From CALJIC01 sp039805565 (GTDB lineage Bacteria; Chloroflexota; Chloroflexia; Chloroflexales; Roseiflexaceae): a DNA stretch of 52,130 nt. The translations under genes were made by a program, and so were the position numbers. Numbering within the stretch: the first letter of the stretch is position 1; each line of letters starts with the position of its first letter. The stretch lies in assembly GCA_039805565.1 (NCBI GenBank), contig JBDLTZ010000341.1, positions 1-52,130 on the forward strand, written 5' to 3'. Below are positions 33,285 through 42,945 of the stretch, piece after piece. The notes beneath the pieces are model-generated. The model did no database searches. It had not been told where the DNA came from and saw only the letters and a program-made list of their open reading frames with translations.

Positions 33285-33751
33285 TTCAGCTCGTGGTAGC
33301 CGCGGCGGTAGTACAGCAGCGGCGAGCCCTCGCGCACCTCGGCGTCCACCACCTCGCCCACGAAGATCGTGTGGTCGCCACCATCAAATGTGTTGTGCAG
33401 GCGGCATTCGATCGCGGCCAGCGCATCGTCGAGCAGCGGCAGACCGAGCTGCCCTAGGCTGAAGGCCACCCCCATGAACTTATCGATGTTCGGCGTAGCG
33501 AAGCGCCGTGAGAGGTGCTCCTGGTGCTTCTCCAGGATGTTCACGGCGAATCGCCCCGAGGTGGCGATCGCGTCGTGGCAGCTCACGCCCTTATCGATGC
33601 AGATCAGCACCAGCGGCGGCTTGAGCGAGAGCGAGCTGAACGAGCTGACGGTCATGCCGTGCAGTAGGCCCATGTGTTCGGTGGTGACAACGGTGACGCC
33701 GCTGGCGAAATGGCCCATCGCCTGGCGGAAGCGAAACTCGTCGATCGGCAT
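33281..33751 (-). CDS. Flavin reductase family (FMN-binding) protein
   Basis: The start is placed at the ATG at 33751 (MPIDEFRF). The frame is open upstream, but through repeat DNA, and no domain is there. The 156-residue protein is a small flavin reductase-like split-barrel protein (FRQAMGHFASGVTVVTT, SFSSLSLKPPLVLICI, FAVNILEKHQEHLSRRFA). It would bind FMN and supply reduced flavin to a partner monooxygenase or act as an NAD(P)H:flavin reductase; no partner monooxygenase is in the window. Its stop overlaps the following tsaC-like gene by four bases, so the two are coupled. Confidence 0.92.
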   Translation of the reverse strand: MPIDEFRFRQAMGHFASGVTVVTTEHMGLLHGMTVSSFSSLSLKPPLVLICIDKGVSCHDAIATSGRFAVNILEKHQEHLSRRFATPNIDKFMGVAFSLGQLGLPLLDDALAAIECRLHNTFDGGDHTIFVGEVVDAEVREGSPLLYYRRGYHELK

Positions 33752-33831
33752 ATGTCTTTTCTTATTGGCTGTGTGCGCTGCGGGGCTTCGCCCCACAGCG
33801 CACACAGTATTCAGGATTCTCGGGGGCCTGC

Positions 33832-34023
33832 GGCCCCCGCAGCCCCCGCTGGAACCAGCGCCGCGGCTCAGGCCCAACCCTTTTGTGCCCTCTGCGGCCC
33901 CCGCAGCCCTCGCTGGAACCAGCGCCGCGGCTCAGGCCCCACCCTCTTGTGCCCTCTGTGGCCCCCGCAGCCCCCGCAGGAACCAGCGCCGCGGCTCAGG
34001 CCCAACCCTCTTGTGCTCGCTGC
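33832..34023. repeat. 64-bp tandem repeat, three copies
   Basis: Three copies with a period of exactly 64 bases (33832-33895, 33896-33959, 33960-34023). Each contains GGCCCCCGCAGCCC, then GGAACCAGCGCCGCGGCTCA and a TTGTG-containing end, with a few changes between copies. A smaller palindrome (GGGGC-TTC-GCCCC at 33782-33794) precedes it. It lies between folD and the flavin reductase gene on the minus strand. Confidence 0.92.
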
Positions 34024-34031
34024 GGCAAGCG

Positions 34032-34883
34032 CTACCGCTGCATCTCGGCCGCGCGCAGCACGTTGCGCAGCAGCATGACATTCGTCACCGGCCCGGTCCC
34101 GCCCGGCACCGGCGTGATCGCCCCCGCCACCTCGGCCGCGGCGGCGTACTCCACATCGCCCACCATGCTGCCGTCCTCCAGCACATTCACGCCGAAGTCC
34201 ACCACCGCCGCGCCCGGCTTGATCATCGCGCCAGTGATGAGCCCGGCCTTGCCGGTGGCCGCCACCACGATGTCGGCCTCGCGCACCACCGCGCCCAGGT
34301 CGCGCGTTCGCGAGTGGCAGATCGTCACCGTGGCGTGCTCCTGCAGCAGCAGCAGCGCCATCGGCTTACCCACAATGCTGCTTCGGCCCACCACCACCGC
34401 GCGCTTCCCGGCCAGGGCGATGCCGTTGCGCCGCAGCAGCTCCATGCCGCCGGCCGGCGTGTTCGGCACGAGCCCCGGCAGGCCCTGCGCCAGCAGCCCG
34501 GCGTTCGTGGGGTGGACGCCATCAACATCCTTGCGTGGGTCAAGCCGCGCAATCGCCGCCGCGGCGTCCAGGCCGGGCGGCAGCGGCACCTGCAGCAGCA
34601 CGCCGCTCACCGCCTCGTCGCCGCTCAGCTCCTGCATCAGCGCCTCGAGCGCTCCCTGGGCGGTGTCCGCCGGGAGCTGATGCGCGGCGAAGCCGATCCC
34701 CACCTCCTCGCACGCCTTACGAATGCTCCGCAGGTAGCGCTCCGAGGCCGGGTCGCCCGCCACCTGCACCACCGCCAGCCCGGGCGCTCGCCCCGCGGCC
34801 CCTGTGTAGCCCTGGACCTCGGCCCGCAGCTCCTCGCGCAGCGTCTTCGCGAGCGCCCGGCCGTCAAGTATCGTCGCTGTCAT
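34032..34883 (-). CDS. folD: Methylenetetrahydrofolate dehydrogenase/cyclohydrolase
   Basis: A 283-residue bifunctional FolD that interconverts methylene-, methenyl- and formyl-tetrahydrofolate. Recognisable segments are YLRSIRKACEEVGI, the LLQVPLPPGLD and DPRKDVDGVHPTN substrate region, and GRSSIVGKPMALLLL of the NADP-binding site. The terminal PVPGGTGPVTNVML motif closes the protein. The start is at 34883, with GGAGGAG about 5 bases upstream; the open frame continues further upstream but has no domain. A TATAAT box on the minus strand lies at 34906-34911. It is divergent from threonine aldolase, and both enzymes touch one-carbon metabolism. Confidence 0.96.
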   Translation of the reverse strand: MTATILDGRALAKTLREELRAEVQGYTGAAGRAPGLAVVQVAGDPASERYLRSIRKACEEVGIGFAAHQLPADTAQGALEALMQELSGDEAVSGVLLQVPLPPGLDAAAAIARLDPRKDVDGVHPTNAGLLAQGLPGLVPNTPAGGMELLRRNGIALAGKRAVVVGRSSIVGKPMALLLLQEHATVTICHSRTRDLGAVVREADIVVAATGKAGLITGAMIKPGAAVVDFGVNVLEDGSMVGDVEYAAAAEVAGAITPVPGGTGPVTNVMLLRNVLRAAEMQR

Positions 34884-34905
34884 ACATCTCCTCCGTCGCG
34901 GTGGT

Positions 34906-34911
34906 ATTATA
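34906..34911 (-). promoter_or_regulatory. -10 box of folD
   Basis: ATTATA on the plus strand reads TATAAT on the minus strand, about 23 bases before the folD start codon. No clear -35 is seen. On the plus strand the adjoining TATTAT (34905-34910) could serve the divergent threonine aldolase gene. Confidence 0.5.
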
Positions 34912-34971
34912 CGCCACGGACGCCTCGCCGCGCCGCCCGGAACCACCCAAGCAAGCAGACAAGAGGTTTCT

Positions 34972-36015
34972 GTGAAGACCATCGACCTCCGCAGCGATAC
35001 CGTGACCCTCCCGAGCCCCGCCATGCGCGAGGCCATGGCGCGCGCCGAGCTCGGCGACGACGTCTACGGCGACGACCCGACCGTCAACCGCCTCGAGGCC
35101 CTGGCCACCGAGCGGCTCGGCAAGGAGGCCGCCGTCTTCGTGGCCAGCGGCACCATGGGCAACCTGTCCGCTCTCCTGGCCCACTGCGGCCGCGGCGACG
35201 AGGCGATCGTCGGCGACCAGTGCCACATCTACAACTACGAGGCAGGCGGCGCCTCGGCCCTCGGCGGCGTGGCCTACCGCGTGGTGCCCACCCTGACCGA
35301 CGGGCGGCTCGATCCGCAGGCGCTCGCGGCCGCGCTCCCCGCCGTGGACGACCCGCACTACGCCGCGCCGCGCGTGGTCTGCCTGGAGAACACCCACAAC
35401 CGCTGCGGCGGCGCCGCTCTCCCCGCAGCCTACATGCAGGAGGTGGCCGAGCTCGCTCACGCCCACGGGCTGGCGCTGCACCTCGACGGGGCGCGGGTCT
35501 TCAATGCGGCGGTGGCGCTCGGGGTGGACGTGCGCGAGATCACGCGCCACGCGGACAGCGTGACCTTCTGCCTCTCGAAGGGACTGGCGGCGCCGGTGGG
35601 CTCGGTACTCTGCGGCAGCCGCGCGTTCATTACTCAGGCCAGGCGCGCGCGCAAGATCCTGGGCGGCGGCATGCGCCAGGCCGGGGTGCTCGCGGCGGCC
35701 GGGATCGTGGCCCTCGAGGAGATGGTGGACCGGCTGGCCGAGGACCACGCGAACGCGCGGCTGCTGGCCGAGGGGCTCGCCCGCATCCCGCAGGTCGCGA
35801 TCGACCCGGCTGCTATCCAGACCGACCTGGTCTACTTCGGCCTGCGTGACACGCCGCTCACGGCGCAGGAGTTCGTGCGGGCGGTGCGCGAGCGCGGCGT
35901 GCTGATCGGCGCCTCCTATGGTGGCCGCGTCCGCGCGGTGACGCACTACGGCATCACCTCGGACGACATCGAGGAGACGCTGGAGGTGGTTGCAGACGTT
36001 CTGAGCGTGCGCTGA
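34972..36015 (+). CDS. ltaE: Low-specificity L-threonine aldolase
   Basis: A 347-residue PLP enzyme that cleaves threonine or allo-threonine to glycine and acetaldehyde. It begins with the family's IDLRSDTVTLPSPAMREAM. It carries GDDVYGDDPTV (residues 24-34), HLDGARVFNAAV for cofactor ring contact, and CLSKGLAAPVGS, whose Lys forms the Schiff base (near residue 204). Length matches the family. The start is GTG at 34972 with AAGAGG upstream. It is divergent from folD, and together they could feed glycine and one-carbon units. A strong hairpin follows the stop. Confidence 0.95.
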   Translation: MKTIDLRSDTVTLPSPAMREAMARAELGDDVYGDDPTVNRLEALATERLGKEAAVFVASGTMGNLSALLAHCGRGDEAIVGDQCHIYNYEAGGASALGGVAYRVVPTLTDGRLDPQALAAALPAVDDPHYAAPRVVCLENTHNRCGGAALPAAYMQEVAELAHAHGLALHLDGARVFNAAVALGVDVREITRHADSVTFCLSKGLAAPVGSVLCGSRAFITQARRARKILGGGMRQAGVLAAAGIVALEEMVDRLAEDHANARLLAEGLARIPQVAIDPAAIQTDLVYFGLRDTPLTAQEFVRAVRERGVLIGASYGGRVRAVTHYGITSDDIEETLEVVADVLSVR

Positions 36016-36027
36016 TCGGTAACAGCG

Positions 36028-36071
36028 CAGGAGGGGCAGGCCCTGGCGCAAGACGCGAGCTGCCCCTCCTG
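36028..36071. terminator. Hairpin between ltaE and the ABC permease gene
   Basis: CAGGAGGGGCAG (36028-36039) pairs perfectly with CTGCCCCTCCTG (36060-36071) over 12 bases, with a 20-base loop. Convergent genes flank it. Confidence 0.75.
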
Positions 36072-36088
36072 TGCCGCATGACACGGAA

Positions 36089-37831
36089 CTACAGCACCTC
36101 CACCCGCTCCAGCCGCGCCGCGCCCAGCCAGAGCGAGCCCCACACCACCGCGGCCGTGAGCGCCACCAGCAGCGCCCAGCCGACGGCGGTGAGCCAGCCC
36201 GCCCACGCCGGCGACAGCAGCGAGGCGATCGCTGGTAGGCCAAGCGCCAGCCCGGCCGCCAGCCCAATGTAGACGAAGTACAGCACAGGGGCCAGGCATC
36301 CGGCCTGGATGGTGTACTGCTGCTGCGGGTTCTCCCAGTCGAAGCGCGGGAAGGCCGCCCCCATCCCCAGCGCGATCGCGCTCACCCCCGCCCCCGCCAG
36401 CAGCACCAGCCCCAGCGCCGCCAGCGTCGCCGCCGGCCCGCTCCGCTGCACCGCCGCCAGCAGCAGCACGAACAGCGTCCCGACCGTCGGGTAGGGCAGG
36501 TAGGCGATCACCAGCTTCCCCATCAGCACCTCGCGCGCGCTCACCGGTGCCACCCGCAGCTGCCAGAACCCGCGCCCCTCGCGGCTCACGCTCGGACCCC
36601 CCAGCACGTTCGAGAGCGACATGCAGACGAAGAAGCTGATCGCCGCCGGCCCCGCCACCCCGCCCACCGCGTCTAGCGTCTCCCCCAGCCCCGGGCCGAC
36701 CTCCCCCGGACTCAGCAGCTGGAACGTCCAGATCCCCGCCAGCGCCAGCGGGAAGATCACCTGCTGCAGGTTCCGCAGGTCGCGCGGGAAGACCCGCAGG
36801 TCCTTGTAGACAACCGCCGCCGCTGCACGTGGAAGATAAAAGATAAACGGCACAAGGTAGAAGGGGTACAGCGGCTCTTCCTTTTTGCCCGTTGCCTTTT
36901 GCCTTACAGCCCCGCCCCGCCCCGCCATGTTGCTCCAGCCCACGTAGTACAGCCGCTCGGCCAGCGTCAGGCAGGCGCCGAACACCGCCAGCGACACCCC
37001 CGCGAACAGGCCACCGTAGGCCCCCAGCGTCAGCCACTCCCCCTCGCCCGCCGCCACCAGCGCCCGCCCCGCCCAGGCCGAGGGCAGCAGCGGCACGTCC
37101 AGCTGCCGCAGCCCCTCGAGGGTGCGGACGTTCGCCAGCCGGGGCGCGATCTGCGGCGAGAGCTGCGTCACCACGTACCAGCCCACGCCGAGCAGGCCGC
37201 CGATCACGCTCACGATGTCGCGCGCGCGCCGCGCCGGCACCACCCGCACCACCGCCATCACCAGCAGGGCACCCAGCCCCACCGGCAGCAGCGGGAACAG
37301 CAGCAACACCAGCGCCGTGGCGGCAAAGTATGCCGGGCCGTACCCCAGCCCGCGCCCGTACCCTGTCAGCGCGGGGCCCAGCAGCACGAACAGCAGCGCG
37401 TAGGGCACCGCCAGGCCGCCGAGCAGCTTCACCACGAAGACCGCACGCATCGGCACTGGGGCCGCCACCAGCATATCGAGGTCGCCCGAGAGGTACAGCG
37501 AGGAGAGCACGGTGCCGAAGCTGGTGAAGACCAGCAGCAGCAGCGCCGAGAACAGCACCGTGCTCGGCAGGGCTGCCAGATACGGCCCGAGGTCAGTGGG
37601 CAGGCCCGCGTCCGGACTCGCGCGCGCGGCATCCGCCAGCAGCTCCAGCACGTCCGGGCTCGTCAGCAGCTCCACCACCCCGCGCATCAGCACGTACACC
37701 AGCCAGGCGCCGAAGCACGCCAGCGCCACCAGCGCCATGGTGCCGAGCCGGGAGATCAGTGTGGTGCGCCAGAAGGTGTTCTTGAGGATCAGGAGGCGGG
37801 CGCGCGCCAGCACGAAGACGGCTTGGATCAT
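36089..37831 (-). CDS. ABC-2-type exporter permease with repeat-derived insertion
   Basis: A 580-residue membrane protein with about twelve hydrophobic helices in two halves (for example ALVALACFGAWLVYVL, VLFSALLLLVFTSFGTVL, and later LVLLAGAGVSAIALGMG). This is the organisation of ABC-2 exporter permeases such as those for drug, polysaccharide or Na+ export. An ABC ATPase gene lies upstream on the same strand, 69 bases away (separated by repeats). Residues about 307-333 are encoded by a heptamer-like array (36832-36910), in frame, in the loop between the halves. The exported substrate is unknown. Nearby O-antigen-ligase-like and glycosyltransferase genes suggest cell-surface polymers, but only by position. 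Confidence 0.88.
   Translation of the reverse strand: MIQAVFVLARARLLILKNTFWRTTLISRLGTMALVALACFGAWLVYVLMRGVVELLTSPDVLELLADAARASPDAGLPTDLGPYLAALPSTVLFSALLLLVFTSFGTVLSSLYLSGDLDMLVAAPVPMRAVFVVKLLGGLAVPYALLFVLLGPALTGYGRGLGYGPAYFAATALVLLLFPLLPVGLGALLVMAVVRVVPARRARDIVSVIGGLLGVGWYVVTQLSPQIAPRLANVRTLEGLRQLDVPLLPSAWAGRALVAAGEGEWLTLGAYGGLFAGVSLAVFGACLTLAERLYYVGWSNMAGRGGAVRQKATGKKEEPLYPFYLVPFIFYLPRAAAAVVYKDLRVFPRDLRNLQQVIFPLALAGIWTFQLLSPGEVGPGLGETLDAVGGVAGPAAISFFVCMSLSNVLGGPSVSREGRGFWQLRVAPVSAREVLMGKLVIAYLPYPTVGTLFVLLLAAVQRSGPAATLAALGLVLLAGAGVSAIALGMGAAFPRFDWENPQQQYTIQAGCLAPVLYFVYIGLAAGLALGLPAIASLLSPAWAGWLTAVGWALLVALTAAVVWGSLWLGAARLERVEVL
36832..36910. repeat. Heptamer array inside the ABC permease gene
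   Basis: About eleven 7-base units. The left half is of the GAAGATA/AAAGATA type and the right half of the TTTTGCC type. It is in frame and in a loop region. It differs in unit sequence from the other arrays but not in unit length. Confidence 0.8.
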
Positions 37832-37835
37832 AATC

Positions 37836-37893
37836 GTGGGTCGTGGGTTGTGGGTCGCACGTCTGCACCGTCCTCAAGACTCAAGACTCGAGC
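37836..37893. repeat. Two heptamer families side by side upstream of the ABC permease gene
   Basis: Three GTGGGTC/GTGGGTT units (37836-37856) are followed, after a 16-base gap, by three CTCAAGA-type units (37873-37893). They lie between the ABC ATPase stop (37901) and the permease start (37831). Confidence 0.85.
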
Positions 37894-37900
37894 CCCGACT

Positions 37901-38650
37901 CTAGGCCAGCGCATCGGCGATCGCCGCCTCCTCCGCGCCGCCGGTCAGCTCCAGGAAGATATCCTCCAGGCTCTCGCCCGCCCGGCCGGCTCGCAGCTCC
38001 TCAACCGTGCCGGTGGCGATCACCCGCCCGCCGCTGATGATCGCCACCCGGTCGCACATGCGCTCGGCGATCTCCAGGATGTGGGTGGACATCAGCACCG
38101 CCGTGCCGCGGCCGGACACCTCGCGCAGAATATCCTTGATAAGCCGCGCGCTGCGCGGGTCCAGCCCCACCGTCGGCTCATCCAGGAAGAAGGCCTGCGG
38201 GCTGTGCAGCAGCGCCCCCGCCAGCGCCGTCTTCTGACGCATCCCGTGCGAGAACCCGCCCACCAGCTCGTCGCCCCGCCCGTGCAGGTCGAACAGCCGC
38301 AGCAGCTCCTCGCCGCGCCGCCGTGCGTCAGTCGCGTCCAGCTGGTACAGTCCGGCGATGAACTGCAGGTACTCGCGCGCGGTGAGCTTCTCGGGGAGGT
38401 AGGGCTGGTCCGGCACGTAGCCGATCAGGCGCTTGGCGGCGATCGGCTCCCGCTCGATGTCGTGCCCGCCGATGCGCGCCACGCCCGCGCTCGGCCGCAG
38501 CAGCCCCACCAACATCTTGATCGTCGTCGTCTTGCCGGCGCCGTTCGGCCCCAGGAAGCCGAAAATCTCGCCGGGCCGCACCGCCAGATCCACCCCGCGG
38601 ACGGCGTGCGTGTCGCCGTAGCGCTTCTCGAGCCCCACGGCCTCGATCAT
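37901..38650 (-). CDS. ABC transporter ATPase, ABC-2-type exporter
   Basis: The start is at 38650 (MIEAVGLEKRYG), and the four-base overlap with the upstream gene (ATGA) fixes it. The 249-residue ATPase has Walker A GPNGAGKT (about residues 34-41), a Q-loop at VPDQPYLPE, signature FSHGMRQK (about 132), Walker B AFFLDEPTVGLD and H-loop STHI. The DEPT context and short domain are typical of exporters of the CcmA type. It forms a unit with the permease gene downstream and is translationally coupled to the O-antigen-ligase-like gene. A function in moving a surface glycan or lipid is an inference from this coupling. Confidence 0.95.
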   Translation of the reverse strand: MIEAVGLEKRYGDTHAVRGVDLAVRPGEIFGFLGPNGAGKTTTIKMLVGLLRPSAGVARIGGHDIEREPIAAKRLIGYVPDQPYLPEKLTAREYLQFIAGLYQLDATDARRRGEELLRLFDLHGRGDELVGGFSHGMRQKTALAGALLHSPQAFFLDEPTVGLDPRSARLIKDILREVSGRGTAVLMSTHILEIAERMCDRVAIISGGRVIATGTVEELRAGRAGESLEDIFLELTGGAEEAAIADALA

Positions 38651-40107
38651 TCGAAGCTCTCCATCGCCACAGCGATCCCGATCGTGCCCCACAGCAGCGC
38701 GCTCATGTGGCTGAACTCGATATTGAAGAAGTAGTGGTCCAGCAGGCCCACCGCCAGCGCCGCCGCCACGCCCGCCTGGATGGCCACCAGCCACGCCGCG
38801 CGCTCCTCGTCCCCCGCCGCGCCCGCCGCGCGCAGCGCGCGCCAGCTCCGCACGTAGAACAGCGCCATGATCCCGAGGAAGACCGCCAGCCCCACCAGCC
38901 CGATGCGCTGGCCGATCGCCAGGTAGATGCTGGAGACGCCGGCCGTCAGGTCCAGCTCGGGCGCCTGTCCGAAGCCGATGCCGAACACCGGGTAGGCCTG
39001 GATGATGGCGATCGCGTTCTCGTACTCCGCCAGCCGCATCTGGTTCGCCTGGTCGCGGAACTGCACCCCCTCGGCCACGCGGTCGGCGAACTGCTCGCCC
39101 AGGCCGAGCCCGATCAGCAGCAGCGCTGCCAGCACCCCGCCGCCCAGAATGGCCCACCACAGCCGCCGGTAGCGCAGCGTCGCCACGTACATGGTTGCAA
39201 CAATGATGCCGCCGAGCGCCGCCCGCGAGTAGGTCAGGAACAGCACCAGCAGCATCACACCCGCCATCGCCGCCACCAGCCGCCGCGGCAGCGCCGGGCG
39301 CTCGGCCACCACCTGCGTCGCCGTCAGCGCGCCCACCAGCGCCAGCATCCCGCCGTAGCTGTTCGGGTCCACCGAGAGCCCGATCGCGCGCGCCAGGCCG
39401 TCCGGGTCGTCCTCGACGTAGCGCAGCACGCGCCCGGTGGTGGGGTAGCCGATCCGCCCCAGCGCCGTCAGGATCCGCAGCGCGGTGTCGTCCGGCAGCA
39501 CGTACAGGAACAGCCCCACCAGCGCCGAGATCGCGCCGCCCACCATGAGGAACCGCAGCGCCCAGCGCGCCTGCTCACGCGTGCGGACGCAGTTCACCAC
39601 GCTGAAGAACAGCAGCACGGCCGCGAAGAATTTCACGTAGTTGTGCAGCAGGGTGGAGTCGGGGCTCCCGCCCGAGCCGAGCAGGAAGGAGAAGGTGCAG
39701 ATGCCGAGGAAGGCCAGCAGCGGCAGCCCCAGCGGCGACAGGTCCAGCCGCTCCTCGGGGCGCACCAGCACCCGCAGCAGCCACACCGCCATCAGCGCCA
39801 GCAGCGCCAGCGTCAGCAGCGCCGGAGTGATCACCGCGCGGAACGGCAGCGTGCCGAATGGCAGCACGGTGGCGATCAGGAACACGGCCGCCAGCCCGTA
39901 GCGCGTGTCCGCCAGCAGGAAGTAGCCGGCGCCCGCCGCCAGCAGCGCGGCGAAGCCCGCCCAGACGGGGCCGAATGTCACCGCCGCTCCCGCCCCCAGA
40001 CCCACCGCGGCGGCAAGTAGCGCCACCAGCACGCCCTGGGCGAGCGGTGAGCGGCCCACAAGGGCCCCGAGGCGGTCGCGTGTATCGTGAAAGGGTGTCG
40101 AGCTCAT
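38647..40107 (-). CDS. O-antigen ligase/polymerase-like membrane protein
   Basis: The start is taken at 40107 (MSSTPFHD); a GTG six codons upstream also exists. The 486-residue protein has about ten to twelve membrane helices. It also has a large loop (about 215-250, GRIGYPTTGRVLRYVEDDP and DPNSYGG) and a pattern near FGIGFGQAPEL that matches Wzy/WaaL-type O-antigen polymerase/ligase proteins. It would join or polymerise sugar units on the outer face of the membrane. The stop overlaps the start of the ABC ATPase by four bases. No other polysaccharide gene is directly adjacent, so its role in any one pathway is open. Confidence 0.88.
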   Translation of the reverse strand: MSSTPFHDTRDRLGALVGRSPLAQGVLVALLAAAVGLGAGAAVTFGPVWAGFAALLAAGAGYFLLADTRYGLAAVFLIATVLPFGTLPFRAVITPALLTLALLALMAVWLLRVLVRPEERLDLSPLGLPLLAFLGICTFSFLLGSGGSPDSTLLHNYVKFFAAVLLFFSVVNCVRTREQARWALRFLMVGGAISALVGLFLYVLPDDTALRILTALGRIGYPTTGRVLRYVEDDPDGLARAIGLSVDPNSYGGMLALVGALTATQVVAERPALPRRLVAAMAGVMLLVLFLTYSRAALGGIIVATMYVATLRYRRLWWAILGGGVLAALLLIGLGLGEQFADRVAEGVQFRDQANQMRLAEYENAIAIIQAYPVFGIGFGQAPELDLTAGVSSIYLAIGQRIGLVGLAVFLGIMALFYVRSWRALRAAGAAGDEERAAWLVAIQAGVAAALAVGLLDHYFFNIEFSHMSALLWGTIGIAVAMESFE

Positions 40108-40320
40108 CACCGCCCATTGTACCACGCACGGCGGCGTGGCGGCCGGTTCGGGGAGCGCAGCGCGCAGTTACCGCGCCCCTACCCGCGCCCCACGGCCACG
40201 CGTTGACGCTGCCCGGCACCTCGCATATACTGGCGACGCGGCGTCGCCACACAATCCTCCGGCGCACGCCCTACCAGCACTTGCGACCAACTACGCAGCG
40301 CAGCGAAAGGAATCAACGCC

Positions 40321-41040
40321 GTGAGCACGATCCGCGTCACCGTCTGGAGCGAGTTCCGCCACGAGAAGCACGAGACGCACCCCGCGAGCACGATCTACCC
40401 CGAGGGCATGCACACCGTGATCGCCGCCGGCCTGCGCGAGGCCGGCAGCGACTTCGAGGTCCGCACCGCGACACTCGACGAGCCCGAGCACGGCCTCACC
40501 GACGAGGTGCTGGCCAACACCGATGTGCTCACCTGGTGGGGCCACATGGCCCACGGCGAGGTCTCCGATGAGGTGGTGGCCAAGGTCCACCAGCGCGTTC
40601 TCGACGGCATGGGCCTGATCGTGCTGCACTCCAGCCACTTCTCGAAAATCTTCAAGCGACTTATGGGCACCACCTGCGACCTGAAGTGGCGCGAGGCCGA
40701 CGACATCGAGCGCGTCTGGGTCGTCGAGCCCGGCCATCCGATCGCCCAGGGCCTCCCCGAGTACTTCGAGCTCCCCGAGGAGATGTACGGCGAGCGCTTC
40801 GATATCCCCGCGCCCGAGCAGTTGATCTTCGTCAGCTGGTTCACCGGCGGCGAGGTCTTCCGCAGCGGCTGCACCTACACCCGCGGCAGCGGCAAGATCT
40901 TCTACTTCCGCCCCGGCCACGAGTCCTACCCGACCTACTTCGACGCCAACGTCCGCCGCGCGATCGCCAACGGCGTCCGCTGGGCCGCCCCATCCGGTGG
41001 GCCGAAGCCGTTCTTCGGCAACCACAAAGCGCTCAGCTAA
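40321..41040 (+). CDS. ThuA-like (trehalose utilisation) protein
   Basis: A 239-residue cytoplasmic protein of the ThuA family (class I glutamine-amidotransferase-like fold). It has IRVTVWSEFRHEKHE at the start, YPEGMHTVIAAGLRE, LTWWGHMAHGEV and LHSSHFSKIFKRLMGT. It ends with YFRPGHESYPTYFD and RRAIANGVRWAAP, which match ThuA-like proteins. ThuA in rhizobia is linked to trehalose oxidation, but many homologues have no shown activity. The start is GTG 40321, with GAAAGGA about 11 bases upstream. It is monocistronic, and an array of heptamers begins 10 bases after its stop. Confidence 0.92.
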   Translation: MSTIRVTVWSEFRHEKHETHPASTIYPEGMHTVIAAGLREAGSDFEVRTATLDEPEHGLTDEVLANTDVLTWWGHMAHGEVSDEVVAKVHQRVLDGMGLIVLHSSHFSKIFKRLMGTTCDLKWREADDIERVWVVEPGHPIAQGLPEYFELPEEMYGERFDIPAPEQLIFVSWFTGGEVFRSGCTYTRGSGKIFYFRPGHESYPTYFDANVRRAIANGVRWAAPSGGPKPFFGNHKALS

Positions 41041-41049
41041 GCCGCAGCA

Positions 41050-41182
41050 GTGAGGCTTGAGTCTCGAGGCGTGAGGCTTGAGCGACGTGGACGCGGCAGT
41101 GAGCCTCGAGTCGTGAGTCGTGATATGCCTGGTGCACTACTCACGACTCAAGACTCAAGACTCAAGACTCAGCACTCCGCAC
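41050..41182. repeat. Long heptamer array with inverted arms between thuA-like gene and pckA
   Basis: Nineteen consecutive seven-base windows, most of which are recognisable units. The left part is of the GTGAGGC/TTGAGTC type (41050-41126). The right part is of the TCAAGAC type (41141-41182). The two arms are complementary and can form a long hairpin. It lies between convergent genes, 6 bases from the stop of pckA. Confidence 0.9.
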
Positions 41183-41187
41183 TCGGT

Positions 41188-42768
<1,581 letters not shown>

Positions 42769-42945
42769 AGGCACTCCTTGTCTGCTCAACGTCGAGCCCA
42801 GCCGGCGAGCTTCACGCCGCGGCGGAGACGCAGGGACAGGTGGCGGGCGGCGGAGAGTGGGGCGTGATCGTCTGGGCTACGCGTGATCCTATCACGCGGG
42901 AGATACGCTTCGGTTACAGCCGCCCACACCCCACATCACAAACAA

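Noticed and set aside
38707..40020. 437-codon frame on the plus strand opposite the O-antigen-ligase-like gene
   Set aside because: It is almost entirely Gln/His/Arg/Ala, as expected from antisense of a GC-rich membrane protein, and has no binding site.
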